Shown piece after piece: positions 5,272 through 5,397 of a DNA stretch of 5,397 bases (positions are counted from its first letter, which is position 1; every line of letters starts with the position of its first letter). The position numbers were made by a program, and so were the translations under genes. Source of the DNA: Pseudomonadota bacterium. GTDB lineage: Bacteria; Pseudomonadota; Alphaproteobacteria; Rhizobiales; Methylopilaceae. The stretch is from the NCBI GenBank assembly GCA_023389135.1, contig JAEWEX010000069.1:1-5397 (forward strand). The letters are read 5' to 3'. The notes under the pieces were generated by a model. The model was given only the letters and a program-made list of their open reading frames with translations, did not search any database and was not told where the DNA came from.

Positions 5272-5397
5272 GCGGCGCGGCCGCCCGCCGGTAACCCTTG
5301 GTTCACCCAACGCGCCGTTTGTGACGGCGACCGCTCACACTTAACCGGAATTTATCGCCATCCCTGCAATTTCAGCGACGGCAGGCCAGGCGCGATC
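5272..5397. other. Non-coding region after kdsD
   Basis: No coding frame with a start is visible to the right edge. A perfect six-base-pair hairpin, CGCCGT-TTGTG-ACGGCG, lies at 5313-5329. It has no following T-tract, so it is at most a poor terminator for kdsD. A second small stem, TTGG-TTCAC-CCAA, lies at about 5298-5310. From 5338 the sequence turns AT-richer (CACTTAACCGGAATTTATCG), which suggests a promoter for a gene beyond the window. In many alphaproteobacteria an lptC-like gene follows kdsD, but nothing here shows it. Confidence 0.4.

Noticed and set aside
4309..5310. Minus-strand open frame of 333 codons opposite kdsD
   Set aside because: It is the antisense image of a strongly conserved enzyme and has no recognisable domain.
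1..5397. Search by eye for CRISPR arrays, tRNA genes, insertion-sequence ends, phage genes or toxin-antitoxin pairs
   Set aside because: No regularly spaced repeats, tRNA-like cloverleaf sequences, transposase motifs or small paired genes were seen. The DNA-level repetition in the TPR gene encodes protein repeats. A very diverged element cannot be excluded without searches.

Overview
The window reads as chromosomal DNA from a GC-rich alphaproteobacterium, most likely of the Rhizobiales/Hyphomicrobiales type. This rests on very high GC in third codon positions, an S21 protein of the alphaproteobacterial form (starting [20 protein letters not shown]), and a Kdo-pathway isomerase that carries the alphaproteobacterial 'ISWSGET' version of the SIS loop. 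The Kdo enzyme also implies a Gram-negative cell with lipopolysaccharide. Assignments come from reading the sequence and from remembered family features; no database search was run.

Layout. Positions 1-2612, all on the minus strand, hold an osmoprotectant (glycine betaine/proline type) ABC importer in transcription order proV (ATPase with CBS domains), proW (permease), proX (periplasmic binding protein). proX runs off the left edge, so its C-terminal part is missing. A 283-base intergenic region (2613-2895) contains a marked AT-rich patch, the best place for the operon promoter. Positions 2896-3768 (minus) encode a lipoprotein with six back-to-back 34-residue TPR repeats. It is preceded on the same strand by rpsU (3855-4079, ribosomal protein S21, GTG start). 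A 205-base divergent region (4080-4284) separates rpsU from kdsD/kpsF (4285-5271, plus), an arabinose-5-phosphate isomerase with a SIS domain and two CBS domains. The last 126 bases are non-coding.

How the genes work together. proVWX form one machine: ProX captures a compatible solute in the periplasm, ProW passes it through the inner membrane, and ProV hydrolyses ATP. The CBS domains of ProV are the likely site of activity control. rpsU and the TPR lipoprotein gene may share a transcript, although a strong GC-rich palindrome lies between them. kdsD makes arabinose 5-phosphate, the first committed precursor of Kdo for LPS, and is transcribed away from rpsU.

I see no mobile element, CRISPR array, tRNA, rRNA, phage gene or defence system. 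The window is mostly ordinary housekeeping DNA. The points worth a second look are small: start codons, RNA hairpins, and intergenic structure.
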